Shown: positions 24,998-34,170, counted from the stretch's first letter. The stretch: 64,000 bases of DNA from Cytobacillus oceanisediminis (GCF_003182355.1 NZ_QGTW01000004.1:124001-188000); one strand, 5' to 3'. A program made the numbers and translations. The notes: generated by a model from the letters alone, not told the origin.

Positions 24998-26941
24998 ATG
25001 TTCCAAAATACTACTGACATTATCGACAAATTCATATCGCAGCAAGAAAACAAGCAAACAGATTACCTCAGGCACGAGAATAGCAATTATGTTTATTCCC
25101 TGCCGCTTTTAAGGCATAATTTAACAAATCATGCGGAAGAGGAATTTCTTTTTAATCACATACTCCCGCCAAAAATAAAAGAATTGTACCATGAGGGGAT
25201 TGTCTATGTGCACGATAAGCAGCTTGCACCATATTGTGTATCCATCAGCTGTATGGTCATTGCAACAAAGGGGATTCCGTCACTGGCAAAAAATATGATC
25301 TCTTCTAAACCGGCTAAGCGGATATCAACATTATTAAGGCATTTCAGTAATGTCGTTACATTAATATCACAGCAGGTCTCAGGTGCAGTTATGCTGGCAC
25401 AACTATCAACCATTGCATCTTCTTATTTATTTGATGAGGAAAACCGAGGTATGGCCTATACAGATGAAGAACTTGTAGAACTTTTTCAAAGTCTGATCTG
25501 GGAACTAAATATGCCACTTAGATCTGGGGCACAGAGCAGCTTCTCCAATATTACATTAGAGTTCGGAAAACCATCCGAAGAAATTAAGGATAATTACGTC
25601 GTTATTGGTGGAGAGGGACGAAATATCCAGTATAAGGACATCCCAGAAACTTACTTTGACCGCATAAATCAAGCAATTATTGCTGTTATGAAAAATGGGA
25701 CAGGCAGTGATGGGATTCCTTTTACCTTTCCATTATTAACGGTGCAAATCGATGATCATTTTAATTACCAAAACCCATTATTTATCGAGCTATTGGATAA
25801 AATGTATCATTGGGGAGGTGTTTATTTTGAAAACTTTAAAACAAAGCCATTTGAAGACCCTTATTACAAAGCATTAAACCCCTTCATTCAGGCAAAGGAT
25901 CCAGAAGTGAGCAGAAGCCTTTGCTGTCGTCTACAAATTAATTTAGAGACACTTTCCAAAGCAGGCGGGGGTGTATTTGGATCATCAGCAGGTTCCACAG
26001 GTGCAGTACAGGTGCTTAATTTAAATTTGAATAGAGTACTCTTGGAATTCGGACATGATCTGGATCTTCTCAAAGTTAAGATACGCGAATACATGGAAGT
26101 CATGCAGGAAGCCCATATGGAAAAGAGAAAATGGATTGAACAAAACAAAGAATTATATCCGACTTTCTTTGCCTATAATAAAGACTTGAAAAACTACTTC
26201 AACGTATTCGCTCTTACTGGTATGAATGAAGGACTTATAAATATGGGCTTTAAAGACGGAATTAAGGGACATAGTGGTAAAATGATTGCTCATGAACTTA
26301 TGCAATATATGACAGAAATTGTGAACGAATTTATCGTGAGAGATAAAGTGGCGTGCGGTATTGAATATGCACCTGCCGAAAATGCTGCCATCAAACTTGC
26401 TCGCCATGACCTTAAATGGGCAAAGGCAAATGATAGAGAGATCTTCGTACAGGGTGAAGGAGAAAATCCATACTTAACAAGTGGCTGTATGACTCCATTT
26501 TCTGAAGAGGATTTCCTAGAACAATTGGAAAATAGTGCTGAATTTCAAGGCTATGCTACATCTGGTAGTGTGTTGCACCATTTTCTTGAATCAAAAGTAA
26601 AACCAGAAAGCCTAGCAAAATACCTGGATAAAATTTTTGCTAAACCCATTAATTATATTACCCTGACACCAACGATTACTTCCTGTATGACATGCGGTCA
26701 GAAGATTATTGCGGAAGACGCCAAGAATATTCATCATTGTCCTGTCTGTGAGTCAACAGATATTGCAACATTTAGCAGGGTTATTGGTTATTTGAAAATG
26801 ATCTCCAGAAATAACATACATGTAGATGACAAAGGATATTATGAAGGGAAATATAACTTCTGGTCGAAAGCAAGAAGACATGACTGGACCATTAGAAAAA
26901 GGTTGAAAGAAGATGTGTTGAAGGAGGCTGTTCACCGTTAA
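24998..26941 (+). CDS. nrdD: Anaerobic ribonucleoside-triphosphate reductase (class III)
   Basis: 647 aa glycyl-radical enzyme. Substrate-site segments include GTGSDGIPFTFPLL and CCRLQINLETLSKAGGGVFG. The C-terminal zinc site has CMTCG and CPVCEST, and the glycyl radical site is RVIGYL (Gly597). The protein starts directly in the catalytic domain (FQNTTDIIDKFI), so the N-terminal ATP-cone that senses ATP/dATP in longer NrdD proteins is absent. ATG 24998 follows AAAGGAGAGG; TTG 24992 is inside the spacing. nrdG follows after 22 bp. Confidence 0.93.
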   Translation: MFQNTTDIIDKFISQQENKQTDYLRHENSNYVYSLPLLRHNLTNHAEEEFLFNHILPPKIKELYHEGIVYVHDKQLAPYCVSISCMVIATKGIPSLAKNMISSKPAKRISTLLRHFSNVVTLISQQVSGAVMLAQLSTIASSYLFDEENRGMAYTDEELVELFQSLIWELNMPLRSGAQSSFSNITLEFGKPSEEIKDNYVVIGGEGRNIQYKDIPETYFDRINQAIIAVMKNGTGSDGIPFTFPLLTVQIDDHFNYQNPLFIELLDKMYHWGGVYFENFKTKPFEDPYYKALNPFIQAKDPEVSRSLCCRLQINLETLSKAGGGVFGSSAGSTGAVQVLNLNLNRVLLEFGHDLDLLKVKIREYMEVMQEAHMEKRKWIEQNKELYPTFFAYNKDLKNYFNVFALTGMNEGLINMGFKDGIKGHSGKMIAHELMQYMTEIVNEFIVRDKVACGIEYAPAENAAIKLARHDLKWAKANDREIFVQGEGENPYLTSGCMTPFSEEDFLEQLENSAEFQGYATSGSVLHHFLESKVKPESLAKYLDKIFAKPINYITLTPTITSCMTCGQKIIAEDAKNIHHCPVCESTDIATFSRVIGYLKMISRNNIHVDDKGYYEGKYNFWSKARRHDWTIRKRLKEDVLKEAVHR

Positions 26942-26963
26942 TTAGCAGGAGAACACAAACACA

Positions 26964-27623
26964 ATGAAACTATACAATAACTTTATTCGCACATTTACCG
27001 ACCTGCCCAATCATACGACATTGCTGCTCCATTCATTATCGGGCTGTCCGCTGAAATGTTTCGGCTGTCATAATTATGATGAAATCGTTGCTAACACACC
27101 AAAAGAATACAAGACGACAGATGATTTATATGATTATCTAAAGAAGAGTGGCTTTTTATTGGATGCCGTTATGTTCAGCGGTGGCGAATTTCTGATTAAC
27201 CCATTAGACGAGGTACATGCCCTGCTGCAAAAAGTGAGAACACTTTTTGACGGAAAAATAATTGTAACAACAAGCGGAAACTATCACCAAAAAGTCCAAA
27301 CCTTATATGAGGAAAACCTCGTCGATGGCATCCATATTGATATGAAGCTACCATACCATGTACTGGATATAAAAGAAGATGCGCAGATTTATAAGGATAT
27401 TATGGGGATCATACCAAGCAAAAAAGTCGTCAATCAATTAATTGCAAGTGTTGACGCAGTTATTAAACATAACTCGATTCTTGACCAAGTACGAACAGTT
27501 CGATATCCCTTGCTAGATGAGGCATTTTTCACAGAGATAAGACATTTTGTAGAGGAAAGAAAAGCCTATCATGGCAGCATTGTGCCCTATTTCTTGAATG
27601 AATTTGTTTATCCAGGGAGTTAA
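26964..27623 (+). CDS. nrdG: Anaerobic RNR-activating radical SAM enzyme
   Basis: 219 aa. The [4Fe-4S] motif CPLKCFGCHN (CX3CX2C) and SGGEF are typical of glycyl-radical-activating enzymes. It generates the glycyl radical on NrdD with S-adenosylmethionine. The gene is co-directional and 22 bp after nrdD with an AGCAGGAG site. Confidence 0.9.
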   Translation: MKLYNNFIRTFTDLPNHTTLLLHSLSGCPLKCFGCHNYDEIVANTPKEYKTTDDLYDYLKKSGFLLDAVMFSGGEFLINPLDEVHALLQKVRTLFDGKIIVTTSGNYHQKVQTLYEENLVDGIHIDMKLPYHVLDIKEDAQIYKDIMGIIPSKKVVNQLIASVDAVIKHNSILDQVRTVRYPLLDEAFFTEIRHFVEERKAYHGSIVPYFLNEFVYPGS

Positions 27624-28043
27624 TAGTAAAGTCTTGTGGTACGAATGATTAAGAGACTTTTAACATGGGGAACCGTCAGGAAAACGGACTCAGCGTTGTA
27701 CATCCGCATTTTCTTGACAGTACCCCTATTAGTTAAATAGAAAAAGAAGTTCAAAGAAGAAGTTGAATTATCTTTTCGAAAAAATGTTACCAAGTCAATT
27801 CCCGAATTCGGAACAAACTGGCTATGAATGGGTGTATGAAAAAATCTATGGTGCTGATTTTTCCACACTGACTAGGTTGATGGAGGAGGGTTCTTTTTAC
27901 CCCTCTTTCCACACTATTTTCCGATTACCCAAATTTTTTTATATCAACAAGGGCATTTTGTAAACTTGAATAAGTCTTTACGGAACCAAAATCAGGGTAC
28001 TATCAGGAGAATGAACTGATTGTACAAAAATTGCCTCTGGATG
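27624..28043. other. Degraded intergenic stretch with imperfect inverted repeat
   Basis: GGGGAACCGTCAGGAAAACGG (about 27667-27686) and CGCATTTTCTTGACAGTACCCC (about 27704-27725) form an imperfect hairpin of about 20 bp per arm straight after nrdG. It may act as a terminator-like or mobile repeat. The rest is AT-rich with scattered stops; perhaps decayed 5' sequence of the phosphotransferase remnant. Confidence 0.5.
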
Positions 28044-28472
28044 TAGGATTCATTCTATCTTTCATATAGTCTGTTAAAAACAGAAATTGAAAAATTCTTT
28101 CGGGACTTCTTTTATAACTCAATTTATTCAATTAACAAAAAGGTCATAATTCATGGGGATTTAACTACTGCAAATATTTTATTTAATCAAGAAAAAGGAC
28201 TTGTTAATGGTATTATTGATTTTACTGATGCACAAATAGGCGATCCTGCTTTTGATTTTGCTGGTTTATACTGGTCTTTTGGTCCAGATTTTACTAAAGA
28301 TGTATTGTCATATTATAAAGCTGAAGATAAAGAATCGATTTTCAAGAGAGTACAATCTTTTTATGGTTTACAACCAATATTTCATAATTTGATTTTTGCA
28401 GTGAAAGAAAATCTCGATGTGAATTGGGAAACCGCTTTTGAAAGGTTCTCTTATCTTAATTCTTTGAGATAG
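28044..28472 (+). pseudogene. APH-family phosphotransferase remnant (3' part)
   Basis: One frame ending at TAG 28470-28472 reads TEIEKFFRDFFYNS, then VIIHGDLTTANILFNQ with the Brenner motif (HGDLTTANIL), IIDFTDAQIGDPAFDFAGLYW with the metal-binding Asp, and a plausible C-terminal end. No start codon or N-lobe is present. Upstream, GFILSFI continues the similarity in another frame, so a frameshift lies near 28060. This is the C-terminal half of an aminoglycoside-phosphotransferase-like kinase; the original substrate is unknown and resistance should not be inferred. Confidence 0.75.
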
Positions 28473-28504
28473 TAACTTATAGAGAAGATTCTTATTAAAA
28501 AAAG

Positions 28505-28600
28505 GGGGCAATAGCAAAAGTTAATTATTAATGTCTTTTAAGATTATCTCGAAATCGAGTCTTCTGCTAAAGGGCGCACTTCTTGAAGAAGGCGTCCTTC
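28505..28600. repeat. Intergenic repeat, copy 1 (GGGGCAATAG ... TTAAAGGGCGCA type)
   Basis: GGGGGCAATAGCAAAAG, TATTAATGTCTTTTAAGATTATC, TCGAAATCGAGT and CTAAAGGGCGCAC recur in order at 30785-30880 with about 80 percent identity by eye. The intervening genes are unrelated. Confidence 0.7.
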
Positions 28601-28689
28601 CTGAATAGGGCCATAAATTGAATAAGGATTATTTAGCTGCCATGTAAGCAATAGGTCGACATTCATCAAGATTGGTTTGGCTAACTGGA

Positions 28690-28732
28690 AACTTTAAAAA
28701 TGGCTGCCCATATACTCTTGGCAGCCATTTAT
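28690..28732. terminator. Bidirectional terminator
   Basis: AAATGGCTGCC (28697) pairs perfectly with GGCAGCCATTT (28719). It ends the minus-strand oxidoreductase and the plus-strand remnant side. Confidence 0.85.
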
Positions 28733-28758
28733 TTTACTAATGTGTTAACTTGATTATA

Positions 28759-29784
28759 TTAAAAATTTTCAACGACAGTTTTTCCAATAGATTTTCCAGT
28801 CTCTAGAATTGTATGAGCTTTTCGCAAATTCTCTGCATTAATAGGTGAGAATTGTTCGGTTAGCGTAGTTTTTATTATCTTACTATCAACTAAATCGGCT
28901 ACTTCGTTCAAGAGCTTATGTTGTTCAATCATATCTTCAGTTTGGAACATGGATCTTGTAAACATTAGTTCCCAAACAAACGTTGCACTTTTGTTTTTTA
29001 GCAATGTTAGATCAAGTGGTCCTTTTGTCTCAACTATTGAACAAATTTTCCCCTGAGGGGCAATAGCATTTGTCATGTTTATCCAGTGTTTATCTGTTGT
29101 ATTTAGACAAAGAATATAATGAACCGTTTCAAACCCCAACTGCTTTAGTTGTGGAACGAACTCTTTAAAGTGATTTATGGTATGGTCAGCCCCTTGTTTT
29201 TTTGACCAATCTATAGACTCAGGTCTGGAGGCAGTACCAATTACTGTTAACCCAGCCCATTTAGCTAATTGGATGGCTATAGATCCGACCCCACCTGCTG
29301 CGCCGATAATAAGAAGTGTTTTATTCTGATTTTCGCTTGGTTTCCGCCTAATGTTCATACGATCAAAAAGTGCCTCGTAAGCAGTAATCGTTGTTAATGG
29401 TAGAGCAGCAGCTTGTGCAAAGCTTAAGGATTTTGGTTTTTCCCCTACAATCCTTTCATCAACAAGATGGAATTCACTATTACCTCCTTGTCGAGTGATG
29501 TCCCCAGCGTAATAGACCTCATCGCCTGGCTTAAACAATTTGCAATCTGGGCCAACTTCCTCCACAATCCCTGCCACGTCCCACCCTAAAATTTTAGGGT
29601 TTTCCTCAACCTTTTCTTTGGGTGATCGGACCTTATAATCAACGGGATTAACTGCAACAGCTTTTACGCGAACAAGTAGATCCCGACCTGAAGCACTCGG
29701 TTTTTCGATTTGCAGATCTAACAAGCTTTCTGGATTATCAATAGGTAGATAACGATGCAAACCTACAGCCTTCATAGTTGCCAT
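28759..29784 (-). CDS. Zinc-type alcohol dehydrogenase/quinone oxidoreductase (MDR family)
   Basis: 341 aa medium-chain dehydrogenase/reductase. N-terminal GroES-like domain (VRVKAVAVNPVDYKVR, LGWDVAGIVEEVG, FKPGDEVYYAGDI) and Rossmann domain with GAAGGVGSIAIQLAKW and GADHTINH. Catalytic zinc ligands of classical ADHs are not obvious, so quinone/enone reduction is more likely. ATG 29784 follows AAAGGATG. It is divergent from the HxlR regulator at 29964, which carries two N-terminal cysteines, so the pair is probably an electrophile/quinone-responsive unit. Confidence 0.88.
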   Translation of the reverse strand: MATMKAVGLHRYLPIDNPESLLDLQIEKPSASGRDLLVRVKAVAVNPVDYKVRSPKEKVEENPKILGWDVAGIVEEVGPDCKLFKPGDEVYYAGDITRQGGNSEFHLVDERIVGEKPKSLSFAQAAALPLTTITAYEALFDRMNIRRKPSENQNKTLLIIGAAGGVGSIAIQLAKWAGLTVIGTASRPESIDWSKKQGADHTINHFKEFVPQLKQLGFETVHYILCLNTTDKHWINMTNAIAPQGKICSIVETKGPLDLTLLKNKSATFVWELMFTRSMFQTEDMIEQHKLLNEVADLVDSKIIKTTLTEQFSPINAENLRKAHTILETGKSIGKTVVENF

Positions 29785-29861
29785 GGTTCAATTCATCCTT
29801 TCACAAAGTTATTTAAATTTTATAAATAGCATTAAAAAGTGAGTCTGTTTTATTTAATGCT

Positions 29862-29942
29862 TTTATAATTGTTATAATAGATCAAGTGATATATTTTTGT
29901 AAGTATGCACATTTTTGTTGTATAGTATCATTTTTTATACTA
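29862..29942. promoter_or_regulatory. Divergent promoter region with candidate HxlR operator
   Basis: TATAAT-like hexamers occur at 29864 and 29873. TAGTAT (29923-29928) and ATACTA (29937-29942) form a perfect 6-bp dyad with an 8-bp spacer, close to the hxlR start. It is a candidate site for the regulator encoded at 29964. Confidence 0.5.
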
Positions 29943-29963
29943 AAGGTTAATGGAGGTATACAA

Positions 29964-30341
29964 ATGAAAAATCAGCATAATCAATACTCAGGTTGTCCTG
30001 ATCCATACGGGTGTCCTGTGGAATCAACGTTAGAAGTAATCGGTGGAAAATGGAAAGGAATTATTTTATTTCATTTAACGTCAGGAACAAAGCGTTTTAA
30101 TGAATTCCGTAGGTTAATGCCTGACATCACTCAGCGAATGTTGACCCTTCAGCTTCGTGAATTGGAAAAGGATGGAATAGTGCACAGAGAGGTCTATAGA
30201 GAAGTTCCGCCAAAGGTAGAATATTCGTTAACTGAGTTCGGCCATACAATAGAACCAATTATTATGCTCATGAGAGACTGGGGGGAAAGATATAACAAAG
30301 AGATTGCTATTAAAAGAGGAAGTTTGGAATATGAGTCTTAA
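29964..30341 (+). CDS. HxlR-family transcriptional regulator
   Basis: 125 aa winged-helix regulator: [53 protein letters not shown] and [13 protein letters not shown]. Two cysteines, Cys11 and Cys17 ([10 protein letters not shown]), sit ahead of the helix-turn-helix in the place where YodB/HypR-type members sense thiol stress. ATG 29964 follows TGGAGG; the upstream in-frame start has no ribosome site. Transcribed divergently from the MDR oxidoreductase, its probable target. Confidence 0.9.
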   Translation: MKNQHNQYSGCPDPYGCPVESTLEVIGGKWKGIILFHLTSGTKRFNEFRRLMPDITQRMLTLQLRELEKDGIVHREVYREVPPKVEYSLTEFGHTIEPIIMLMRDWGERYNKEIAIKRGSLEYES

Positions 30342-30543
30342 AGTATTAAAGCTAATTAGTTCTATGTCAATCTTCAGCAAAAACAGATAATAGTTAAGCT
30401 CAGGTGTTATTTGGTTTTAAAGGGTGCAAGAATTGAATAACGATGGGCTCTAAAATAACATTCCATTTGTTACGTTAATGGGGCTAAAAGGTACTTTTAG
30501 TTGAACAAGCACGTGTATTATTTTAGTAAAAGGAGAGTAACTA
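30342..30543. other. Intergenic, nothing recognised
   Basis: AT-rich spacer with no conserved frame or structured RNA seen. The ribosome site AAAGGAG for the next gene lies at its end. Confidence 0.4.
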
Positions 30544-30756
30544 GTGTTTAAGAGAAAAAGATATACAGCCAAAGAATTTAGAGCTATGTCTGTAATCTAT
30601 TTTATTATTTCGGGATTTCTACTAATTGGAATTATACCTGCTTTTATATTTGAAGGCTTAGAAAAAACTATGCTATTCCCCTTCATTTTGATGTTAACGT
30701 CTTTAATCACAGGAATTCTATACAGGATAAGGGGACATAGAGTTGAGAGTAATTGA
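30544..30756 (+). CDS. Small membrane protein, unknown
   Basis: 70 aa with a basic N-terminus (MFKRKRYTAKEF) and two hydrophobic helices (about 16-35 and 41-60). GTG 30544 is preceded by AAAGGAG at good spacing, which is the main support for it being real. No family recognised. Confidence 0.6.
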   Translation: MFKRKRYTAKEFRAMSVIYFIISGFLLIGIIPAFIFEGLEKTMLFPFILMLTSLITGILYRIRGHRVESN

Positions 30757-30784
30757 GTTTAGAACTATTAACTTGTTCATATAA

Positions 30785-30930
30785 TGGGGGCAATAGTGAA
30801 AGGGCGTTATTAATGTCCTTTAAGATTATCTTGAAATCGGGTTTTCTGTTAAAGGGCGCATTTCCGGAATAAGGATCTGCGCCCGATTTTGCATGTAAAG
30901 GGCCATTTTCTGGAATAAGAGAAGGGATTA
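30785..30930. repeat. Intergenic repeat, copy 2 (GGGGCAATAG ... TTAAAGGGCGCA type)
   Basis: Second copy of the element at 28505-28600, followed by further degenerate units (TGTAAAGGGCCATTTTCTGGAATAAG at about 30893). The word AAAGGGCGC...GGAATA appears again near 31848-31872. Confidence 0.7.
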
Positions 30931-31056
30931 TCCGTTATTAAATGGAAGTTTATCTTAGAAGGTATATTTTGTTTCATAGGGACGTTTTTAAATAAGAAGG
31001 TTTGTACTTGATGCTAAAGAAGAAAACAAAAATGGCTATGGTTTGGAGGATTTAAT

Positions 31057-31221
31057 ATGAAGGTTATCCAAAGTTTGATCGAAGCTGGAGCTGAAGGAAT
31101 TATATTAGGCTGTACAGAAATTGGATTTTTGATAAAACAAGAGGATTCCAATGTTCCTCTGTTTGACACAACTAATATACATGCTCTTGAAGCAGTAAAT
31201 ATGTCTTTAAAGAAGGTATAG
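31057..31221 (+). pseudogene. Aspartate/glutamate racemase C-terminal remnant
   Basis: 54 codons from ATG 31057: MKVIQSLIEAGAEGIILGCTEI, then PLFDTTNIHALEAVNMSL. This is the C-terminal end of the Asp/Glu/hydantoin racemase family (second catalytic Cys in GCTE). The N-terminal 170 or so residues with the first Cys are absent. GGAGG stands 8 bases before the ATG, so a short peptide could be made, but no racemase. Confidence 0.75.
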
Positions 31222-31236
31222 AAAGGAGTTGTTTGA

Positions 31237-31755
31237 ATGGATTTGCGTTATCCTATTGGAAAGTTTAATTATGAAGGAGAGCCTACAGCAGAATTATTAG
31301 AGAGGTGGATAAAAGAGATTGAAGAACTTCCACTTGAATTAAAAGAAGCTGTGAAGGGTTTAAATGATGAGCAGTTAGATACAGCTTATCGCTCTGAAGG
31401 ATGGACCATCCGCCAAGTGGTCCACCACATTGCCGACAGCCATTTAAATAGTTATACTCGTTTTAAGTTGACTCTCACAGAAAACACTCCTACCATTAAA
31501 CTGTATGAAGAAGGAAAGTGGGCTAAGCTCCCTGATTCGAAGTTACCAGTAGACGTTTCATTAAAACTAATAGAGGCTTTACATAGTAGATGGGTTTTTC
31601 TGTTACGTTCTTTGAAACAGGATGAACTGGAGAAGACTTTCCAACACCCGGATTCAGGTGTTGTTAAGCTAAGCATTAATATTGGGATCTATGCTTGGCA
31701 TGGGCTGCATCATGTTGCACATATTACTTCTCTTCGTGATCGATTAGGTTGGTAA
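31237..31755 (+). CDS. DinB/YfiT-family putative metal-dependent transferase (bacillithiol type)
   Basis: 172 aa four-helix-bundle protein like B. subtilis YfiT/BstA. Metal-site histidines: His in [11 protein letters not shown] and the C-terminal HGLHHVAH. The N-terminal RYPIGKF and [16 protein letters not shown] are characteristic. The YfiT group includes bacillithiol S-transferases involved in detoxification. ATG 31237 follows AAAGGAG. Confidence 0.87.
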   Translation: MDLRYPIGKFNYEGEPTAELLERWIKEIEELPLELKEAVKGLNDEQLDTAYRSEGWTIRQVVHHIADSHLNSYTRFKLTLTENTPTIKLYEEGKWAKLPDSKLPVDVSLKLIEALHSRWVFLLRSLKQDELEKTFQHPDSGVVKLSINIGIYAWHGLHHVAHITSLRDRLGW

Positions 31756-32064
31756 AGAAATAAAATACTATATATTTACTCGAAAAGTTTTAATAGAAAA
31801 CTTGGTTTTACTTACCCCTATCAAAAAATAATTGTTACTCCATTAAAGGGCGCGTTTATTATGGAATAGGCTGAACATTTTTCCCCTTAATTATGAATAA
31901 TATAGGCGATTTTAATTAAAAAAGACATTATTCCGTTAATTGATGAAAAAATTTGTTCTTAAATACTTCTTATTCCGGAAGTTTATGAAAATTAAGATTC
32001 GATTTTAAAAGCTATATAAGGGGGGCTGCTGTTGCAGCTCCCTTTTCTGTACCCGAACCCGGAT
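31756..32064. other. Intergenic with terminator
   Basis: AT-rich, with one AAAGGGCGCG...GGAATA repeat unit near 31848 and a G/C-rich hairpin at 32018-32046 (GGGGGCTGC/GCAGCTCCC then TTTT). No gene seen. Confidence 0.5.
32018..32048 (+). terminator. Rho-independent terminator
   Basis: AGGGGGGCTGC pairs with GCAGCTCCCTT and is followed by TTTCT, before the SigB-type promoter. Confidence 0.75.
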
Positions 32065-32089
32065 GTTTACCTCAATATTTGACGGGTAT
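32065..32089 (+). promoter_or_regulatory. SigB-type promoter
   Basis: GTTTAC (32065-32070), 13-bp spacer, GGGTAT (32084-32089): close to the general-stress consensus GTTTAA-N12-14-GGGWAW. It lies 58 bp before a YflT-domain general stress protein. Confidence 0.8.
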
Positions 32090-32146
32090 GGATTATATGT
32101 AGAAAAAATCGTACTCCTATTGAACTAAGCAAAGGAGGAATTAACA

Positions 32147-32689
32147 ATGGAAAAAACAATTGTTGGCGGAGTATTCAGAGATTCAGAAGAAGCAGTACGG
32201 GCGATTGAGAGATTAAAAGAGAGCGGGTTTAACCCTCATGATATTTCGGTATTAGCTAAAAATGACGATGAATTGGATGAAATTGAGGACCGCACAGATG
32301 TTGATGTGATGGACGAAGGGTCCCATCGCGGAGCAAACGCTGGAAAAGGTGCCGGTATAGGAGCTGGCACAGGCGGCGTTTTAGGCGGAATTGCCGGCCT
32401 GATTGCAGAGATTGGATTACTTAGTATCCCTGGAATTGGTGTTCTGGCTGCAGCTGGCCCGCTTGCGACAACATTAAGCGGAGCTGCTATCGGAGCTACG
32501 GGCGGCGGCATTGTCGGTGCACTGACTGGAGCGGGCATACCGGAAAATGACGCGAAAGAGTATGAAAGGTTTGTGAAAGAAGGACATATCCTCTTACTGG
32601 TTGAGGTTGACGAAGAACAGCGTGAACGAGTGCAGACAACCTTTACGGATAACCGTTCCTTAAACACTCATATGTATACTGCTCGATAA
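32147..32689 (+). CDS. General stress protein, YflT (GspM-like) domain
   Basis: 180 aa. N-terminal heat-induced stress domain (VGGVFRDSEEAVRAIERLKESGFNP), a central Gly/Ala-rich hydrophobic segment (about 65-130: GAGIGAGTGG ... LTGAGIPENDA) able to insert in or span membrane, and the C-terminal DAKEYERFVKEGHILLLVEVD. Function unknown. The SigB-type promoter upstream matches its name. AAAGGAGG precedes ATG 32147. Confidence 0.88.
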   Translation: MEKTIVGGVFRDSEEAVRAIERLKESGFNPHDISVLAKNDDELDEIEDRTDVDVMDEGSHRGANAGKGAGIGAGTGGVLGGIAGLIAEIGLLSIPGIGVLAAAGPLATTLSGAAIGATGGGIVGALTGAGIPENDAKEYERFVKEGHILLLVEVDEEQRERVQTTFTDNRSLNTHMYTAR

Positions 32690-32701
32690 AAAAGCGAGTA
32701 A

Positions 32702-32737
32702 GGGCATTCCTTTTCAAATAAGGAATGCCTTTTTTAG
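32702..32737 (+). terminator. Terminator
   Basis: GGCATTCCTT pairs with AAGGAATGCC followed by TTTTTT. Confidence 0.9.
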
Positions 32738-32862
32738 TCTATTTCTGAAACCTTTTAGAAAAGCTGATCGTATAGTGTAAATAGAAACTAACCTCATAAT
32801 AGAAGAATTTAACTTCAATATGGTATTCTTTACTTAACCAAACATGGAAAAAAGGTGACATT

Positions 32863-33963
32863 GTGGCAAAGAAAAAACTGCAGTACTGGACTTTGCAAGT
32901 GCTAATTATTTTAACGATCATCTATGTATCAACAAAAATTTCGTTCCTGTTTGAACCGGTCGGCATTTTTGTATCAACATTGTTTTTTCCGATCATTATT
33001 TCAGGATTTTTGTATTTTTTATTAAATCCGCTTGTGAAATTGCTGCAGCGGTACAAGGTTCCAAGGACGGCTGCCATTTTGATCATATATGCAGCGGTCA
33101 TTGGGCTTGTGGTTCTGGTCGTTGGAAACCTGGCTCCGCTTATCAGCAGGCAGGTAACAGAATTATTCAATGATCTGCCTGGATATGCCCGTACAACGAG
33201 AGAGTTTATTAACTCGATGGCAAATACCGAGCAATTCAGATGGTTTATGGCACAGGATTACATATCGATTGAAGAAATCGAAGCACGGATTATGGATTAT
33301 GCCAATACGCTGCCAAGCCGTGTGACGGAAGGGGTCGCGGGGATTGTCAGCTTGGTCACAAATATTGCGATCACCATTGTAACCGTGCCGTTCCTGCTGT
33401 TTTATATGTTTAAAGACGGCGATAAGTTTCCGGCTGCCGTTTCAAAGTTTATCCCTGCTTCTTACAGGGCAGAGGGTGTTAAGACTTTAAAGGAAACAGC
33501 GGAGACGCTTTCTTCCTACATCCAGGGCCAGATTACGGTCGCATTGTTTGTCGGAACTTTGTCTTTCATCGGATACTTAATCATTGACCTGCCGTATGCG
33601 CTCGTCATGGCGCTCATTGTGGCGATCACCAATATCATCCCGTATGTCGGGCCGTTTCTTGGCGGAGCACCTGCGGTCATTGTTGCGCTTTTCGATTCGC
33701 CGACGAAGGCATTGCTCGTTGTGGTGGTCATCGTGATTGCACAGCAAATTGAAGGAAATGTACTTTCCCCGCTTATTCTTGGAAAAACCTTGAACACACA
33801 TCCAGCCACGATCATTATCCTGTTGCTGGTAGCGGGCAATCTAGCTGGAATTCTCGGCATGATCTTAGCGATCCCCACCTATGCTGTTACAAAAACGATT
33901 GTCTTAAATACAGTCCGATTCTTAAGGGCGAGGAAGACCGCGAAGGAAGAGGCTGTTACTTAA
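32863..33963 (+). CDS. AI-2E family transporter
   Basis: 366 aa with about seven or eight membrane segments and the family motifs PRTAAILIIYA, TVPFLLFYMFKDG, YIQGQITVALFVG, IPYVGPFLGGAPAVIVAL and QQIEGNVLSPLILGKTLNTHP. Members export peptides, solutes or, in a few cases, AI-2 or Na+/H+; substrate unknown here. GTG 32863 follows AAAGGTGA. Confidence 0.87.
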   Translation: MAKKKLQYWTLQVLIILTIIYVSTKISFLFEPVGIFVSTLFFPIIISGFLYFLLNPLVKLLQRYKVPRTAAILIIYAAVIGLVVLVVGNLAPLISRQVTELFNDLPGYARTTREFINSMANTEQFRWFMAQDYISIEEIEARIMDYANTLPSRVTEGVAGIVSLVTNIAITIVTVPFLLFYMFKDGDKFPAAVSKFIPASYRAEGVKTLKETAETLSSYIQGQITVALFVGTLSFIGYLIIDLPYALVMALIVAITNIIPYVGPFLGGAPAVIVALFDSPTKALLVVVVIVIAQQIEGNVLSPLILGKTLNTHPATIIILLLVAGNLAGILGMILAIPTYAVTKTIVLNTVRFLRARKTAKEEAVT

Positions 33964-33969
33964 GTATAA

Positions 33970-34008
33970 TTTGGAAGCTCCTTTTTGATTAAAAGGAGCT
34001 TTTTTTCA
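33970..34008 (+). terminator. Terminator
   Basis: GAAGCTCCTTTT pairs with AAAAGGAGCTTTTTTT. Confidence 0.9.
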
Positions 34009-34049
34009 TGAAGGGGAGTATTTTTATCCAGGGTGATTCTGTTTTAGTA

Positions 34050-34170
34050 TTTATTTGGCACGATTAACTATTTATTTAACATGATTCTGAATTTATCTAG
34101 CATAAACCAGAATTTATCTAACATGTTTTCAATTTTATCTAGCATATTGCTAAATTTATCTAACATCTAA
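34050..34170. repeat. 21-bp periodic array, word TTTATCTAACAT
   Basis: TTTATTTGGCACG, TTTATTTAACATG, TTTATCTAGCATA, TTTATCTAACATG, TTTATCTAGCATA and TTTATCTAACATC start at 34050, 34071, 34092, 34113, 34134 and 34155: six units in exact 21-bp register. The 8-9 bp after each word vary. Confidence 0.88.

Noticed and set aside
27763..27963. 66-codon frame after nrdG
   Set aside because: Lies in degraded sequence; no domain and no convincing ribosome site.
28044..28472. Antibiotic resistance gene
   Set aside because: Only the C-terminal half of an APH-fold kinase without a start; substrate of this broad family cannot be inferred and the gene is dead.
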